Shown: one piece after another, positions 1-7,805 of the stretch | How positions within the stretch are numbered: the first letter of the stretch is position 1 | How the letters are laid out: the number at the start of each line of letters is the position of its first letter | From: Gammaproteobacteria bacterium | GTDB taxonomy: Bacteria > Pseudomonadota > Gammaproteobacteria > Thiohalospirales > Thiohalospiraceae | Direction of reading: 5' to 3' | NCBI GenBank assembly: GCA_015491735.1 | Contig: WFVH01000023.1 | Coordinates: forward strand, 21,297 to 85,296 | Length of the DNA: 64,000 nucleotides | The notes under the pieces: generated by a model | What the model saw: only the letters and a program-made list of their open reading frames with translations | Database searches by the model: none | What the model was told of the DNA's origin: nothing | Program-made: the position numbers and the translations under genes

Positions 1-188
1 CTGAAGCGGAGCTGCGCAGTGCTGACGAGATCTGGCTGACCAGCTCCACCAAGGAGATCCTGCCTGTTACCCGTCTCGACAGCGCGCCGGTCGGGGATGG
101 TGTACCGGGTCCGCTGTGGCAGCAGATGCACCAGCGCTACCAGCAGTACAAACAGCATCTGCGCGATGGTGGCGAAACAGACCACTGA
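1..188 (+). CDS. D-amino acid aminotransferase, C-terminal end (partial)
   Basis: Only the last ~62 codons are in the window, read in frame from base 3 to a TGA at 186-188. The stretch DEIWLTSSTKEILPVTRLD is typical of the C-terminal part of fold-type IV PLP aminotransferases of the D-alanine/D-amino acid aminotransferase group, which interconvert D-amino acids and 2-oxo acids. The gene lies 7 bp before the DUF493 gene and lipB. The order D-amino acid aminotransferase, DUF493, lipB is common in gammaproteobacteria, which supports the call. The catalytic lysine lies outside the window. Confidence 0.75.
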   Translation, partial: EAELRSADEIWLTSSTKEILPVTRLDSAPVGDGVPGPLWQQMHQRYQQYKQHLRDGGETDH

Positions 189-195
189 TCCGCCG

Positions 196-462
196 ATGAC
201 AGACCAGGACTCCCCGCTCAGCTTCCCCTGCGACTTCCCCATCAAGGTGATGGGGCGCACCAGCGATACCCTCGAGGCAGAGGTCAGGACAATCATCGAT
301 CGCCATACCACCGAAACCGCGCAGCTTGAGATCACCACGCGCCTCAGCAAGGGCGGAAAATACAGCTCAATCACCATCCGGCTGCGGGCAGACAGCCGTC
401 AGCAACTGGATGCCATCTACCGGGATCTGACCGCCTGCGAACAGGTACTGATGGCGCTATGA
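196..462 (+). CDS. DUF493 (YbeD-like) protein
   Basis: An 88-residue protein starting at ATG 196, 7 bp after the aminotransferase stop. An earlier in-frame ATG at 97 lies inside the upstream gene and is unlikely to be used. The pattern (FPCDFPIKVMG near residue 10, ITTRLSKGGKYSSIT in the middle, a C-terminal helix with YRDLTACEQVLMAL) matches the small DUF493/YbeD family, an alpha/beta fold of ACT-like topology with no settled function. It overlaps the start of lipB by 4 bp (ATGA), so the two are probably translationally coupled. The family is nearly always next to lipB. Confidence 0.85.
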   Translation: MTDQDSPLSFPCDFPIKVMGRTSDTLEAEVRTIIDRHTTETAQLEITTRLSKGGKYSSITIRLRADSRQQLDAIYRDLTACEQVLMAL

Positions 463-1100
463 GCCAGCCGCTGCCCGATCTGACTCACCTGCCACAGCTT
501 GAAGTCCGTCAACTGGGCCTGCGGGAGTACACCCGCATCTGGGAGAAGATGCGCGACTTTACCGCCCGGCGCGACAGCAGCACCAGCGATGAACTCTGGC
601 TGGTACAACATCCCCCGGTGTTCACCCTGGGAACCAACGGCAAAGAGCATCATATCCTGAACGCCGGCTATATTCCGGTGGTAAGAACCGACCGGGGGGG
701 TCAGGTCACCTATCACGGGCCAGGCCAGCTGATTGCCTACCTGATGATCGATCTAAAGCGGCGCCGATGGGGGATACGGCAGCTGGTGACAGCAATGGAA
801 CAGAGTATCATCGATCTGCTGGCGGAATATCAGGTCAAGGGAGAGACCCGCCATGATGCGCCGGGGGTCTATGTTGCCGGCGCGAAGATCGCGGCACTGG
901 GACTGCGGGTACGGCGCGGCTGCTCCTATCACGGACTCAGCCTCAATGTTGATATGGATCTGACCCCTTTTGAGCGCATCAATCCCTGCGGTTACGAACA
1001 GATGGAGGTAACCAGCCTGCGCGAGCTGGGGTTGAATCTGTCAACCATAGAGCTGGAACTGATGCTGCCCCACTACATAATTCGCAATCTTCAACAATAA
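459..1100 (+). CDS. lipB: Octanoyl-[ACP]:protein N-octanoyltransferase LipB
   Basis: 213 residues, the usual LipB length. LipB moves the octanoyl group from acyl carrier protein to lipoyl domains, the first step of de novo lipoate attachment. Visible motifs are the substrate-binding RGGQVTYHGPGQL segment (about residues 73-85), the catalytic lysine in GAKIAALG (K143) and the catalytic cysteine in INPCGYEQM (C177). The ATG overlaps the DUF493 stop. lipA, which usually follows, is absent: the gene is followed 2 bp after its stop by a large palindromic repeat and then a DsbA-fold gene. Confidence 0.95.
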   Translation: MSQPLPDLTHLPQLEVRQLGLREYTRIWEKMRDFTARRDSSTSDELWLVQHPPVFTLGTNGKEHHILNAGYIPVVRTDRGGQVTYHGPGQLIAYLMIDLKRRRWGIRQLVTAMEQSIIDLLAEYQVKGETRHDAPGVYVAGAKIAALGLRVRRGCSYHGLSLNVDMDLTPFERINPCGYEQMEVTSLRELGLNLSTIELELMLPHYIIRNLQQ

Positions 1101-1101
1101 C

Positions 1102-1262
1102 TATTAACCCGGCCACATAATATGTCGTATTCAGAGTCTCAGGCCTCTCCCCTGTCAAGGCGCGTACCGCCGGCAAGGGTCGTTCCCCTGGCAAGGCACG
1201 CAACGCCGAGAGGGGAGAGGCCTGAGACTCTGAATACGATATATTATGTGGCCGGGTTAATA
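1102..1262. repeat. Family-2 palindromic element, two-ended, 51-bp arms
   Basis: A 161-bp inverted repeat. The left arm 1102-1152 and right arm 1212-1262 are complementary over 51 bp with one mismatch, and the ends read TATTAACCCGGCCAC. The 59-bp centre is GC-rich. Transcribed, it would form a very stable hairpin 2 bp after the lipB stop, so it may end or insulate lipB transcription. Its outer ~15 bp recur at several other intergenic sites in the window (see 10559, 19531, 48168), which marks it as a member of a dispersed repeat family rather than a simple terminator. Confidence 0.9.
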
Positions 1263-1279
1263 AACACCAGGTACCTGCC

Positions 1280-1990
1280 ATGAACAGAACCACCGAACCA
1301 CTGCACATCGCCTACTTTTCAGATGTATTGTGCATCTGGGCATACACTGCACAGATCAGGATTGACGAACTCAAACAGCGCTTCGGTCCGCAAATCCAAA
1401 TCAGCTACCACTTCATCCCCATCTTCGGCTGCACCGAACAGCGTATCGGCGAAGGCTGGAAAGAGAAAGGAGGATATGCCGGATTTGGACAGCATGTAGT
1501 CGAGGTCTGTAAAGGATTTCCTCACGTGGAGATCACCCCGGAAATCTGGAGCAAAAACGTTCCCAAAAGCTCCGCCAGCGCCCACCTTTTCCTGAAAGCG
1601 GTACAGCTGCTGGAACAACTGGGGGAGATCAGTCCGGAACCGATCGCCTCCTTCGATGGACGCAGCCTGTTCGAGCAGGCGATCTGGCAGTTACGGCTGG
1701 CATTCTTCCGCGATATGAAGGATGTAGGCAGTGCAGATTGCCAGATGGCCCTGGCGGAGGAACTGGGACTGCCGCGCAACTCTCTGCTGAAACTGCTGCA
1801 TGACGGCTCCGCAATGGCCGCCCTGTGCAGCGATCTCAAGCTGCGCGATGACTTCAAGGTGGAAGGCAGCCCGACCTATATATTCAACGAGGGGCGGCAG
1901 AAACTGTACGGCAATGTAGGTTACAAAATCCTCGAGGCAAACATCAAAGAGCTACTGGAACGTCCCGAGGGGCTGGCAAGCTGGTGTTGA
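1280..1990 (+). CDS. DsbA-fold oxidoreductase-like protein (lacks CxxC)
   Basis: 236 residues, related to the DsbA/FrnE/2-hydroxychromene-2-carboxylate isomerase group of thioredoxin-fold proteins. The N-terminal strand IAYFSDVLCIWAY aligns with the DPVCPWC region of that family, but the second cysteine is missing: the motif is CIWA. The cis-proline segment GSPTYIF is present near residue 197. No signal peptide is evident, so it is probably cytoplasmic. The loss of the resolving cysteine argues against a dithiol oxidase and for a glutathione-dependent isomerase/transferase or a non-redox role. It may be co-transcribed with the ABC exporter genes 22 bp downstream. Confidence 0.75.
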   Translation: MNRTTEPLHIAYFSDVLCIWAYTAQIRIDELKQRFGPQIQISYHFIPIFGCTEQRIGEGWKEKGGYAGFGQHVVEVCKGFPHVEITPEIWSKNVPKSSASAHLFLKAVQLLEQLGEISPEPIASFDGRSLFEQAIWQLRLAFFRDMKDVGSADCQMALAEELGLPRNSLLKLLHDGSAMAALCSDLKLRDDFKVEGSPTYIFNEGRQKLYGNVGYKILEANIKELLERPEGLASWC

Positions 1991-2012
1991 CCAAACGGCC
2001 GGCGGTCCGCTG

Positions 2013-2891
2013 ATGCCACCCCTTCTGCAGATACAGGACCTGGTCAAGCACTACAAGGATGTGCAGGCGGTACGCGGTGTCAGTTTCACGGTCGAGCGTG
2101 GCAGCTGTTTCGGTCTGCTCGGTCCCAACGGTGCCGGCAAAACCACCACAGTTGAGATGCTGGAGGGGATCACCGCCGCTACCAGCGGTGAAATCATCTA
2201 CCAGGGCCTCCCGCTGGGAGACAGATTTCGCTATGAAGCGGGGATCATGTTCCAGACCACCGCTCTGCAGGATTTCATCACCGTACGGGAAACAGTGAAG
2301 CTGTTTCAACGCCTGTATGACAAAACCCTGCCCGTAGAGGAGCTGGTCGAGCGCTGCGCCCTGCATGAGTTTCTGGACCGTGACACCCGCAAGCTCTCCG
2401 GCGGCCAGCGCCAGCGCCTGCTGCTGGCGCTGGCACTGATCAACGATCCTGAAATTCTGTTTCTGGATGAGCCGACCACGGGCCTGGATCCGCAGGCGCG
2501 CCGCAATTTCTGGGAGCTGGTGCATGGCATAAAGAAGCAGGGGAAGACCGTTATCCTCACCACACACTACATGGAAGAGGCCTACGAGCTGTGCGATAAA
2601 ATCATCATCATGGATCATGGAAAAATCATTGCGGAAGGAACTCCGCAACAACTTCTGGCCCAGCATTTTTCAGATGTGGTCGCCATACTTCCCACGACCG
2701 AACTCGCCAACAGGGAGCTGCCAATGCCGGTTATAAAAAATGGCGACAGCTGTGAGATTATCACCCACGATGTTGATCAGACTATTCAGCAGCTGATCGA
2801 CGCCGGTGTATCGCTTGCTCACCTGCGCATCCGCGAGCGCACCCTTGATGACCTGTTTCTGCAGCTGACCGGCAAGGAGCTGCGCACATGA
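2013..2891 (+). CDS. ABC transporter ATP-binding protein
   Basis: 292-residue nucleotide-binding subunit. Visible are Walker A GPNGAGKTT (about residues 38-46), the ABC signature LSGGQRQR, Walker B ILFLDEPTTGLD and the switch histidine in TTHYMEEA. Sequence style and the paired permease place it with the ABC-2/DrrA-type exporters that energise drug, lipid or polysaccharide export. It overlaps the permease gene by 4 bp (ATGA), so the two form a translationally coupled pair. The substrate cannot be deduced. Confidence 0.9.
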   Translation: MPPLLQIQDLVKHYKDVQAVRGVSFTVERGSCFGLLGPNGAGKTTTVEMLEGITAATSGEIIYQGLPLGDRFRYEAGIMFQTTALQDFITVRETVKLFQRLYDKTLPVEELVERCALHEFLDRDTRKLSGGQRQRLLLALALINDPEILFLDEPTTGLDPQARRNFWELVHGIKKQGKTVILTTHYMEEAYELCDKIIIMDHGKIIAEGTPQQLLAQHFSDVVAILPTTELANRELPMPVIKNGDSCEIITHDVDQTIQQLIDAGVSLAHLRIRERTLDDLFLQLTGKELRT

Positions 2892-3934
2892 AAACGGCCC
2901 CGGCCCAGAGAATAAAAAACTTCCGCTTTAAACACTTTTTTGCTGTTCTGGCGGCAAGAAATATCGAGTTTTTTCGTGACCGGGCCGCGCTGGCCTGGAA
3001 TATTCTGTTTCCCGTTCTTATCGTGGCCGGATTCGCCTTTGCCTTTTCCACGGACAAGATCGATCTGTACAAGGTTGGGGTCTATGGCGCGCAGACCGCG
3101 GATAAAAAGCAGCAGAGCGGTTTTCTCGCCACGGAACATATCCAGTTTATTCCGATAACCGACCTGCAACCCGCCCTTGTCAGGCTGGAACGTCACCAAC
3201 TGGACATGCTGTTCGATCCGGAACAAAAACGTTACTGGATCAACGAGGAGTCACCGCGCGGCTATCTGCTGGAAAGAATTCTGCGGGGCACCGCAGCACA
3301 AACTGAATTCAGCAAACAGAGCGTCACCGGCAAGGCAATCCGCTACGTGGACTGGCTGATCCCCGGCATACTGGCTATGAACATGATGTTCAGCGCCCTG
3401 TTCGGCATCGGCTATGTGATCGTGCGTTACCGTAAAAACGGCGTACTGAAACGGCTCAAGGCCACTCCACTCAGCGCCCTTGAATTTCTCACTGCACAGA
3501 TCGCATCCCGGCTCTGGCTGATCATGGCCATCACCACCTTCGTGTTTGCCGGAACCAATCTGTTCGTGGATTTCGCCATGTTCGGTTCCTGGCTGGATCT
3601 GTTCATCATCTTTACCCTTGGCACCATCAGCATGATCAGCCTGGGTCTGCTGATAGCCGCCCGTCTCTCCAGCGAAGAGCTGGCCGCTGGTCTGCTCAAC
3701 CTGATCAGCTGGCCGATGATCTTTCTGTCCGGTGTCTGGTTTTCGCTGGAAGGCTCACCACCTGTCATCCAGCAACTGGCGCAACTGCTGCCACTGACGC
3801 ACCTTGTCGATGGTGCCCGGGCAATCATGATCGATGGCGCAAACCTGATCGACATCGCCCCCCAACTGGGGGTGCTGACCTTGATGAGTCTGCTCTTTAC
3901 TGCTGTCGGCGCTGCGAGTTTCCGTTGGGAATAA
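2888..3934 (+). CDS. ABC-2 type transporter permease
   Basis: 348-residue integral membrane subunit. One N-terminal membrane segment (about residues 36-56) is followed by a ~100-residue non-cytoplasmic domain and then five or six hydrophobic segments from about residue 155 to the end, the usual ABC-2 topology. It pairs with the ATPase immediately upstream. The conserved patch LKRLKATPLSALEFL between the second and third segments is typical of DrrB/NodJ-like permeases. No gene follows on the same strand, so the transcript probably ends in the ~100 bp before the converging pga operon. Confidence 0.88.
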   Translation: MKTAPAQRIKNFRFKHFFAVLAARNIEFFRDRAALAWNILFPVLIVAGFAFAFSTDKIDLYKVGVYGAQTADKKQQSGFLATEHIQFIPITDLQPALVRLERHQLDMLFDPEQKRYWINEESPRGYLLERILRGTAAQTEFSKQSVTGKAIRYVDWLIPGILAMNMMFSALFGIGYVIVRYRKNGVLKRLKATPLSALEFLTAQIASRLWLIMAITTFVFAGTNLFVDFAMFGSWLDLFIIFTLGTISMISLGLLIAARLSSEELAAGLLNLISWPMIFLSGVWFSLEGSPPVIQQLAQLLPLTHLVDGARAIMIDGANLIDIAPQLGVLTLMSLLFTAVGAASFRWE

Positions 3935-4018
3935 CCTCTTCCAATTCCGCGCAGACTCCAGACGCCAAATCCGGTATTTTCCGGAGTCAATCCACCTGGT
4001 AACAAGTTAAATCCGCTT

Positions 4019-4035
4019 TAACCCGGCCACGTACG
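4019..4035. repeat. Single end of family-2 repeat
   Basis: TTAACCCGGCCACGTAC in the short gap between the converging ABC permease and pgaD genes. It matches the outer end of the two-ended palindromes at 1102-1262 and 10559-10660. No partner end is visible nearby, so this is a solo or decayed copy. It abuts the pgaD stop codon. Confidence 0.55.
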
Positions 4036-4037
4036 GA

Positions 4038-4577
4038 TTAGCAAGACAACCGGCAAAGCGCTCCCTCGTCCAAACACCCGGAGCCGCTTTCCGGTCGGGC
4101 CTTGACCGCCCGGCAACTGGCTGGCTGCAAGTTGGTAACGAACGGTTTTCTTACCTCGACGTCGGAAACATCTCCCTCTTCCGTCAAACGGATAATCATC
4201 TGTCCGGAACAGTGCCAGTTTTCCAGTTCATCCGCCCCCACGCCGAAGTGGCGAGCCAGCTCGTTTCGGTAAACGACACCCAACTGCTCCTGGCGCTTGC
4301 TGCGGCGATCCAAAAACATATTGTAGATAACCCACAACTCCATGCCGAGCATGACGATGCCGGCAAAAAGCAGAATCGGGAAAATCAACCAAAGATATTC
4401 CGTGGACGTTGTCGATGCAAGCCATGGAAACTCCAGCCCCATCAGAGACGCCAACGGAGCGGCAAGGGGTAACATCAGATAAACCCAAAAACACCAGAAA
4501 AACAGGGTGAGTCCCCCTTGAACAAGCATGCGCACCGGACCTTGGCGGCGAGAGTTTTCAATAATCAGCGAATTCAC
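4038..4577 (-). CDS. pgaD: PgaD, membrane subunit of the PNAG synthase
   Basis: 179 residues with two strong membrane segments (about 20-45 and 60-85) followed by a cytoplasmic tail (VIYNMFLDRRSKRQEQ). This is the layout of PgaD, which with PgaC forms the poly-beta-1,6-N-acetylglucosamine synthase and responds to c-di-GMP in the Escherichia coli system. It overlaps pgaC by 4 bp and is last in the pga operon. It is longer than E. coli PgaD, and its last ~30 residues form a Cys-rich, low-complexity tail ending right next to a repeat end. That tail may be a late addition. Confidence 0.85.
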   Translation of the reverse strand: MNSLIIENSRRQGPVRMLVQGGLTLFFWCFWVYLMLPLAAPLASLMGLEFPWLASTTSTEYLWLIFPILLFAGIVMLGMELWVIYNMFLDRRSKRQEQLGVVYRNELARHFGVGADELENWHCSGQMIIRLTEEGDVSDVEVRKPFVTNLQPASCRAVKARPESGSGCLDEGALCRLSC

Positions 4578-5827
4578 GGACGTACTCCTCTGTCAGGGCT
4601 GACCCAGGTCGCGCGTTTGCCGCGCGGCCTCAGCAAAGCCTTTGGCACAGCGACGGCCAGGGTCAACATGTTAATCAACCAATAAACCAGTGGATACCAC
4701 AGCATCCAGTAGTAAAGCCTTCCCAGGCCTTTTTCATAACGCCCGTCGATATAGAAACTCACGGCAAACTGGATAAGGCAGGTTATCCCCAGCAGCAAAC
4801 TGGCGGATCCCGGCATCATGGACAACGAGACCGTTTCAGCAATTTGCGGAACAAATTGCGCCAGCAGCCAGATAAAAAACAGAACGACAAGGGTATAGGC
4901 CCACAATACGCTAACCAGATACTCCAGACATAACGGCCACATGCGCCGCTGGCGAAAGGTCAGGATCTCTGGCAGATAACGGGTGAACACCTCGACACCA
5001 CCCTGGGCCCAGCGCAAACGCTGCCGCCACAGGCCTTTGAGCGTCTCGGGCATCAAAATCCAGCACAGGGCATTGGATTCGAAACGGATATCCCATCCCT
5101 GCAGTTGCAACTTCCAGCTAACATCAATGTCTTCGGTAATGGCATCCATGCTCCAGTAGTCCACCTGCTGCAAAGCAGATTTCCGAAACCCGGCCACAAC
5201 GCCTGAAACGGTGAACACCCGGCCGTAAATGCGTTGGGCCCGCTTGATAAGCCCAACGATGGAGGAAAACTCACCTACCTGGATTTTGCCCAGCAGAGTA
5301 GAACGTGTACGCACCCGGGGATTTCCGGTAACCGCACCCACACGGCTGCTGGCAACAAAATGCTTCATTATCCAGCCGGTTGCATTGGCATCCAGCAACG
5401 CATCACCATCGATACAGATCAGAAATTCATGCGGTGACGCCATGGCGCCCATCCGCAAGGCAGTGGGCTTCCCCTGGTTCTCCGCCAGGTGAACCACCCG
5501 TAAGCGCCGGTACTGTCTGCCCAGTTCATCCAGAAGCGCGGCCGTGCCGTCGGTGCTGCCATCATCGATGGCGATGATCTCGAACTCGGGGTAGTTCTGG
5601 TTGTCCAGCGCCGCGATTGTTTCGCGCAGATTCTCACCTTCGTTGTGGCAGGGAACCAGCAAGCTCACAGCGGGATAATCTGTCATGTCATCCAGCCCTT
5701 CGGCTCCAAGAGGGCGGCCATGCTCCCACTGAATGTAATACAGTACTCCACCCACCATCCACACGTACGCCATGGACAGCGGGTAGAAGTAGGCAAAGGC
5801 CAGCGCAAAACCAAGATAGCTCTCCAT
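4574..5827 (-). CDS. pgaC: PgaC, poly-beta-1,6-N-acetylglucosamine synthase (GT2)
   Basis: 417 residues from the ATG at 5827, which has a good AGGAGAAG ribosome site inside the end of pgaB; a longer reading frame upstream lies within pgaB and is not needed. It is a processive family-2 glycosyltransferase using UDP-GlcNAc. Motifs visible are the DDGSTDG nucleotide-binding loop, IDGDA, TEDIDVSW (catalytic Asp) and QRLRWAQGG (QxxRW). Two N-terminal and several C-terminal membrane segments place it in the inner membrane, where it extends and threads the polymer with PgaD. Confidence 0.93.
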   Translation of the reverse strand: MESYLGFALAFAYFYPLSMAYVWMVGGVLYYIQWEHGRPLGAEGLDDMTDYPAVSLLVPCHNEGENLRETIAALDNQNYPEFEIIAIDDGSTDGTAALLDELGRQYRRLRVVHLAENQGKPTALRMGAMASPHEFLICIDGDALLDANATGWIMKHFVASSRVGAVTGNPRVRTRSTLLGKIQVGEFSSIVGLIKRAQRIYGRVFTVSGVVAGFRKSALQQVDYWSMDAITEDIDVSWKLQLQGWDIRFESNALCWILMPETLKGLWRQRLRWAQGGVEVFTRYLPEILTFRQRRMWPLCLEYLVSVLWAYTLVVLFFIWLLAQFVPQIAETVSLSMMPGSASLLLGITCLIQFAVSFYIDGRYEKGLGRLYYWMLWYPLVYWLINMLTLAVAVPKALLRPRGKRATWVSPDRGVRP

Positions 5828-5829
5828 GG

Positions 5830-7803
5830 CTACTTCTCCTTTGGAATGAATTTCAAGGATATCTCTGGACGAATCCACTCAACTGCTGGCCGCCCCGCTA
5901 TAAAGTCGTCGGGATAATAGCCGTAATTGAGGGCGCCATTGCGCTGCAGCAGACGCATCTGTTCCGCCAATGTCTTCGCATCTACCGGCGTCCCGCTTCG
6001 CCAGTCAACGCTCTGCAGCTCAAACACCGTCTTGTCCAGCGCACCGGGAATGGCGGCGATGCGGCTTACCAGTTTTTTCAGCCAGGCGTTCGGGTTTTTG
6101 GCCTTTTCCATATAAGGCATTGCCATCACCGCCGTATAGTCATAGTGTTTCAGAAACACCTCCATCGACTGGGCAAACCAGGTTTCGGCATCGGGATTCA
6201 TCACCACTGCTGCATACATGTTGCGCGCTGTTTTGATCCGGGAGCGATACAAACGGGCGCGCTCGGTCAACGCATCGGTCCATTGGGCCAGGGCTTCGGT
6301 CTTGCGCAGGGACCAGCGCCTGAAAAGCTCGGGATCGTCCCGAATTGTTTTGATATCTGCCGGCATTTTCCACTGTTGCCGGTAGACCGGCAGCGCCCAC
6401 TGACTGGCATCTTCGAAGTCACTCAGATAGGCATCATCATGAAAAACAAGCCCCTCAAAATAGGCGTGCTTGGCCAGATCTTCGTAAATATCACCTACGA
6501 AACGTAATGCCTGCCCGTTGAAAGGCGACAGACGCCGGTAACTCCCGGCTTCCGGTTTGCGGGAAGGCCAGGCGGCCACACGCGCATCGGCCAACGGGTG
6601 ATCCGGCGGCAGATCGTAGGCCAGCACCGGCAGCCAGGCGTAGACCTTGACTCCGACGCGCGTATACAACTGCCAGGCCACGCGGTTGAAGAGATCGGCG
6701 CGCATGGGCAAATGGCGATTGGGAAAATAGAGAGCGTCCGCATTACCATCACCGTCGGGATCAGCGAACGCCTGCAGATACACCGTATTGACCCCCATCG
6801 CCTTGACGCGGTCCAGGAGTCTGTCCAGATTCTTCTCCTGCTGCCGGGGATTGGCGTCGTAGACATAATCGAGATCCAGGTGCATAACACGCACCGGTTC
6901 AACCGGAGGCTTGTTGTGATTGTTTATCTGCCAGACAAAATTCTCCAGATTGGTGCCGTGGCCAATAAGCAGACGGCCAACGCTACCGAGATTTCCAATG
7001 TCCACTTTTTTGCTATCGAGTGTCAGCGTGATTGGCATACCCACTTCACGCGCAATATCAATGGTGGTCTGGCTGTATGCACCGTACGGCCATACCATCA
7101 CCCGCGGCCTGGTTCCTGTCTTTCGCGCAATCAAGTCGGAGTTGCGCTGCAGATCGCTTCGAATACGCTGGCGGTACTGCTCATCACTCTCGTACTGGCC
7201 TGTTTTGACGCTGTAGCGCCGCGTCACCGCGGCTGGCTGGCTGTTTCCCTGCGGATTGGCGAGAACACCGTGGTGAAGATCATAACTGTGGGAAGCAACC
7301 TCTACCCGCCCGGAATCGACCATCTCACGAATTTCGGCCCAGCGCAGAAAATAGTCGCGGGGCACCAGGTCGCTTCCATAGAGAACTTTTTCAGCCAAGG
7401 GTGTTTCCTGCCAACGCCCCACTACGGCGATCACTGCATAAAACCCGAATGCACGTAACAGTGGATAGACCTGTTTGTACATCCCGCGATAGCCATCATC
7501 AAAGGTGAGCAGAACAGCCTTGTCCGGCAGGGGGCGCTCTCCCCGCCGGGCGGCCAGCAGATCATCGATGTTTACCGACACATATCCATGCTCCTTGAGC
7601 CAGGAGAACTGTTTCGCCAGCTCCGAGGTATCCATTGACATAGCCTTGAAATCCTTCCGGCGTTCCGGGGCATGATCGACTTCATGATAGGAGAGCACGA
7701 TAAGCTCTGCCCCGGCTCCCGGCGCTACCATCAACAGGAGAAACAGTATTGGCCAGTGACAGCCTGCTATCCGGTATCCCGCACTTTTATTTTGCCTGCT
7801 CAT
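5830..7803 (-). CDS. pgaB: PgaB, PNAG N-deacetylase with C-terminal glycoside hydrolase-like domain
   Basis: 657 residues from ATG 7803 (a TTG at 7809 is in frame but overlaps the pgaA stop). The N-terminal half is a carbohydrate esterase family 4 deacetylase: LTFDDGYRG carries the metal-binding Asp pair and HSYDLHHG the two histidines. The C-terminal half (from LDLDYVYD) is the PgaB hydrolase/binding domain. It deacetylates part of the polymer, which is needed for export through PgaA. The N-terminal segment ends AGAGAE like a signal peptidase I site and shows no lipobox at the expected position, unlike the lipoprotein form in E. coli. Confidence 0.93.
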   Translation of the reverse strand: MSRQNKSAGYRIAGCHWPILFLLLMVAPGAGAELIVLSYHEVDHAPERRKDFKAMSMDTSELAKQFSWLKEHGYVSVNIDDLLAARRGERPLPDKAVLLTFDDGYRGMYKQVYPLLRAFGFYAVIAVVGRWQETPLAEKVLYGSDLVPRDYFLRWAEIREMVDSGRVEVASHSYDLHHGVLANPQGNSQPAAVTRRYSVKTGQYESDEQYRQRIRSDLQRNSDLIARKTGTRPRVMVWPYGAYSQTTIDIAREVGMPITLTLDSKKVDIGNLGSVGRLLIGHGTNLENFVWQINNHNKPPVEPVRVMHLDLDYVYDANPRQQEKNLDRLLDRVKAMGVNTVYLQAFADPDGDGNADALYFPNRHLPMRADLFNRVAWQLYTRVGVKVYAWLPVLAYDLPPDHPLADARVAAWPSRKPEAGSYRRLSPFNGQALRFVGDIYEDLAKHAYFEGLVFHDDAYLSDFEDASQWALPVYRQQWKMPADIKTIRDDPELFRRWSLRKTEALAQWTDALTERARLYRSRIKTARNMYAAVVMNPDAETWFAQSMEVFLKHYDYTAVMAMPYMEKAKNPNAWLKKLVSRIAAIPGALDKTVFELQSVDWRSGTPVDAKTLAEQMRLLQRNGALNYGYYPDDFIAGRPAVEWIRPEISLKFIPKEK

Positions 7804-7805
7804 TT

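Noticed and set aside
1102..1262. Simple rho-independent terminator for lipB
   Set aside because: Arms are far too long, there is no T-run, and the tips recur elsewhere in the window.
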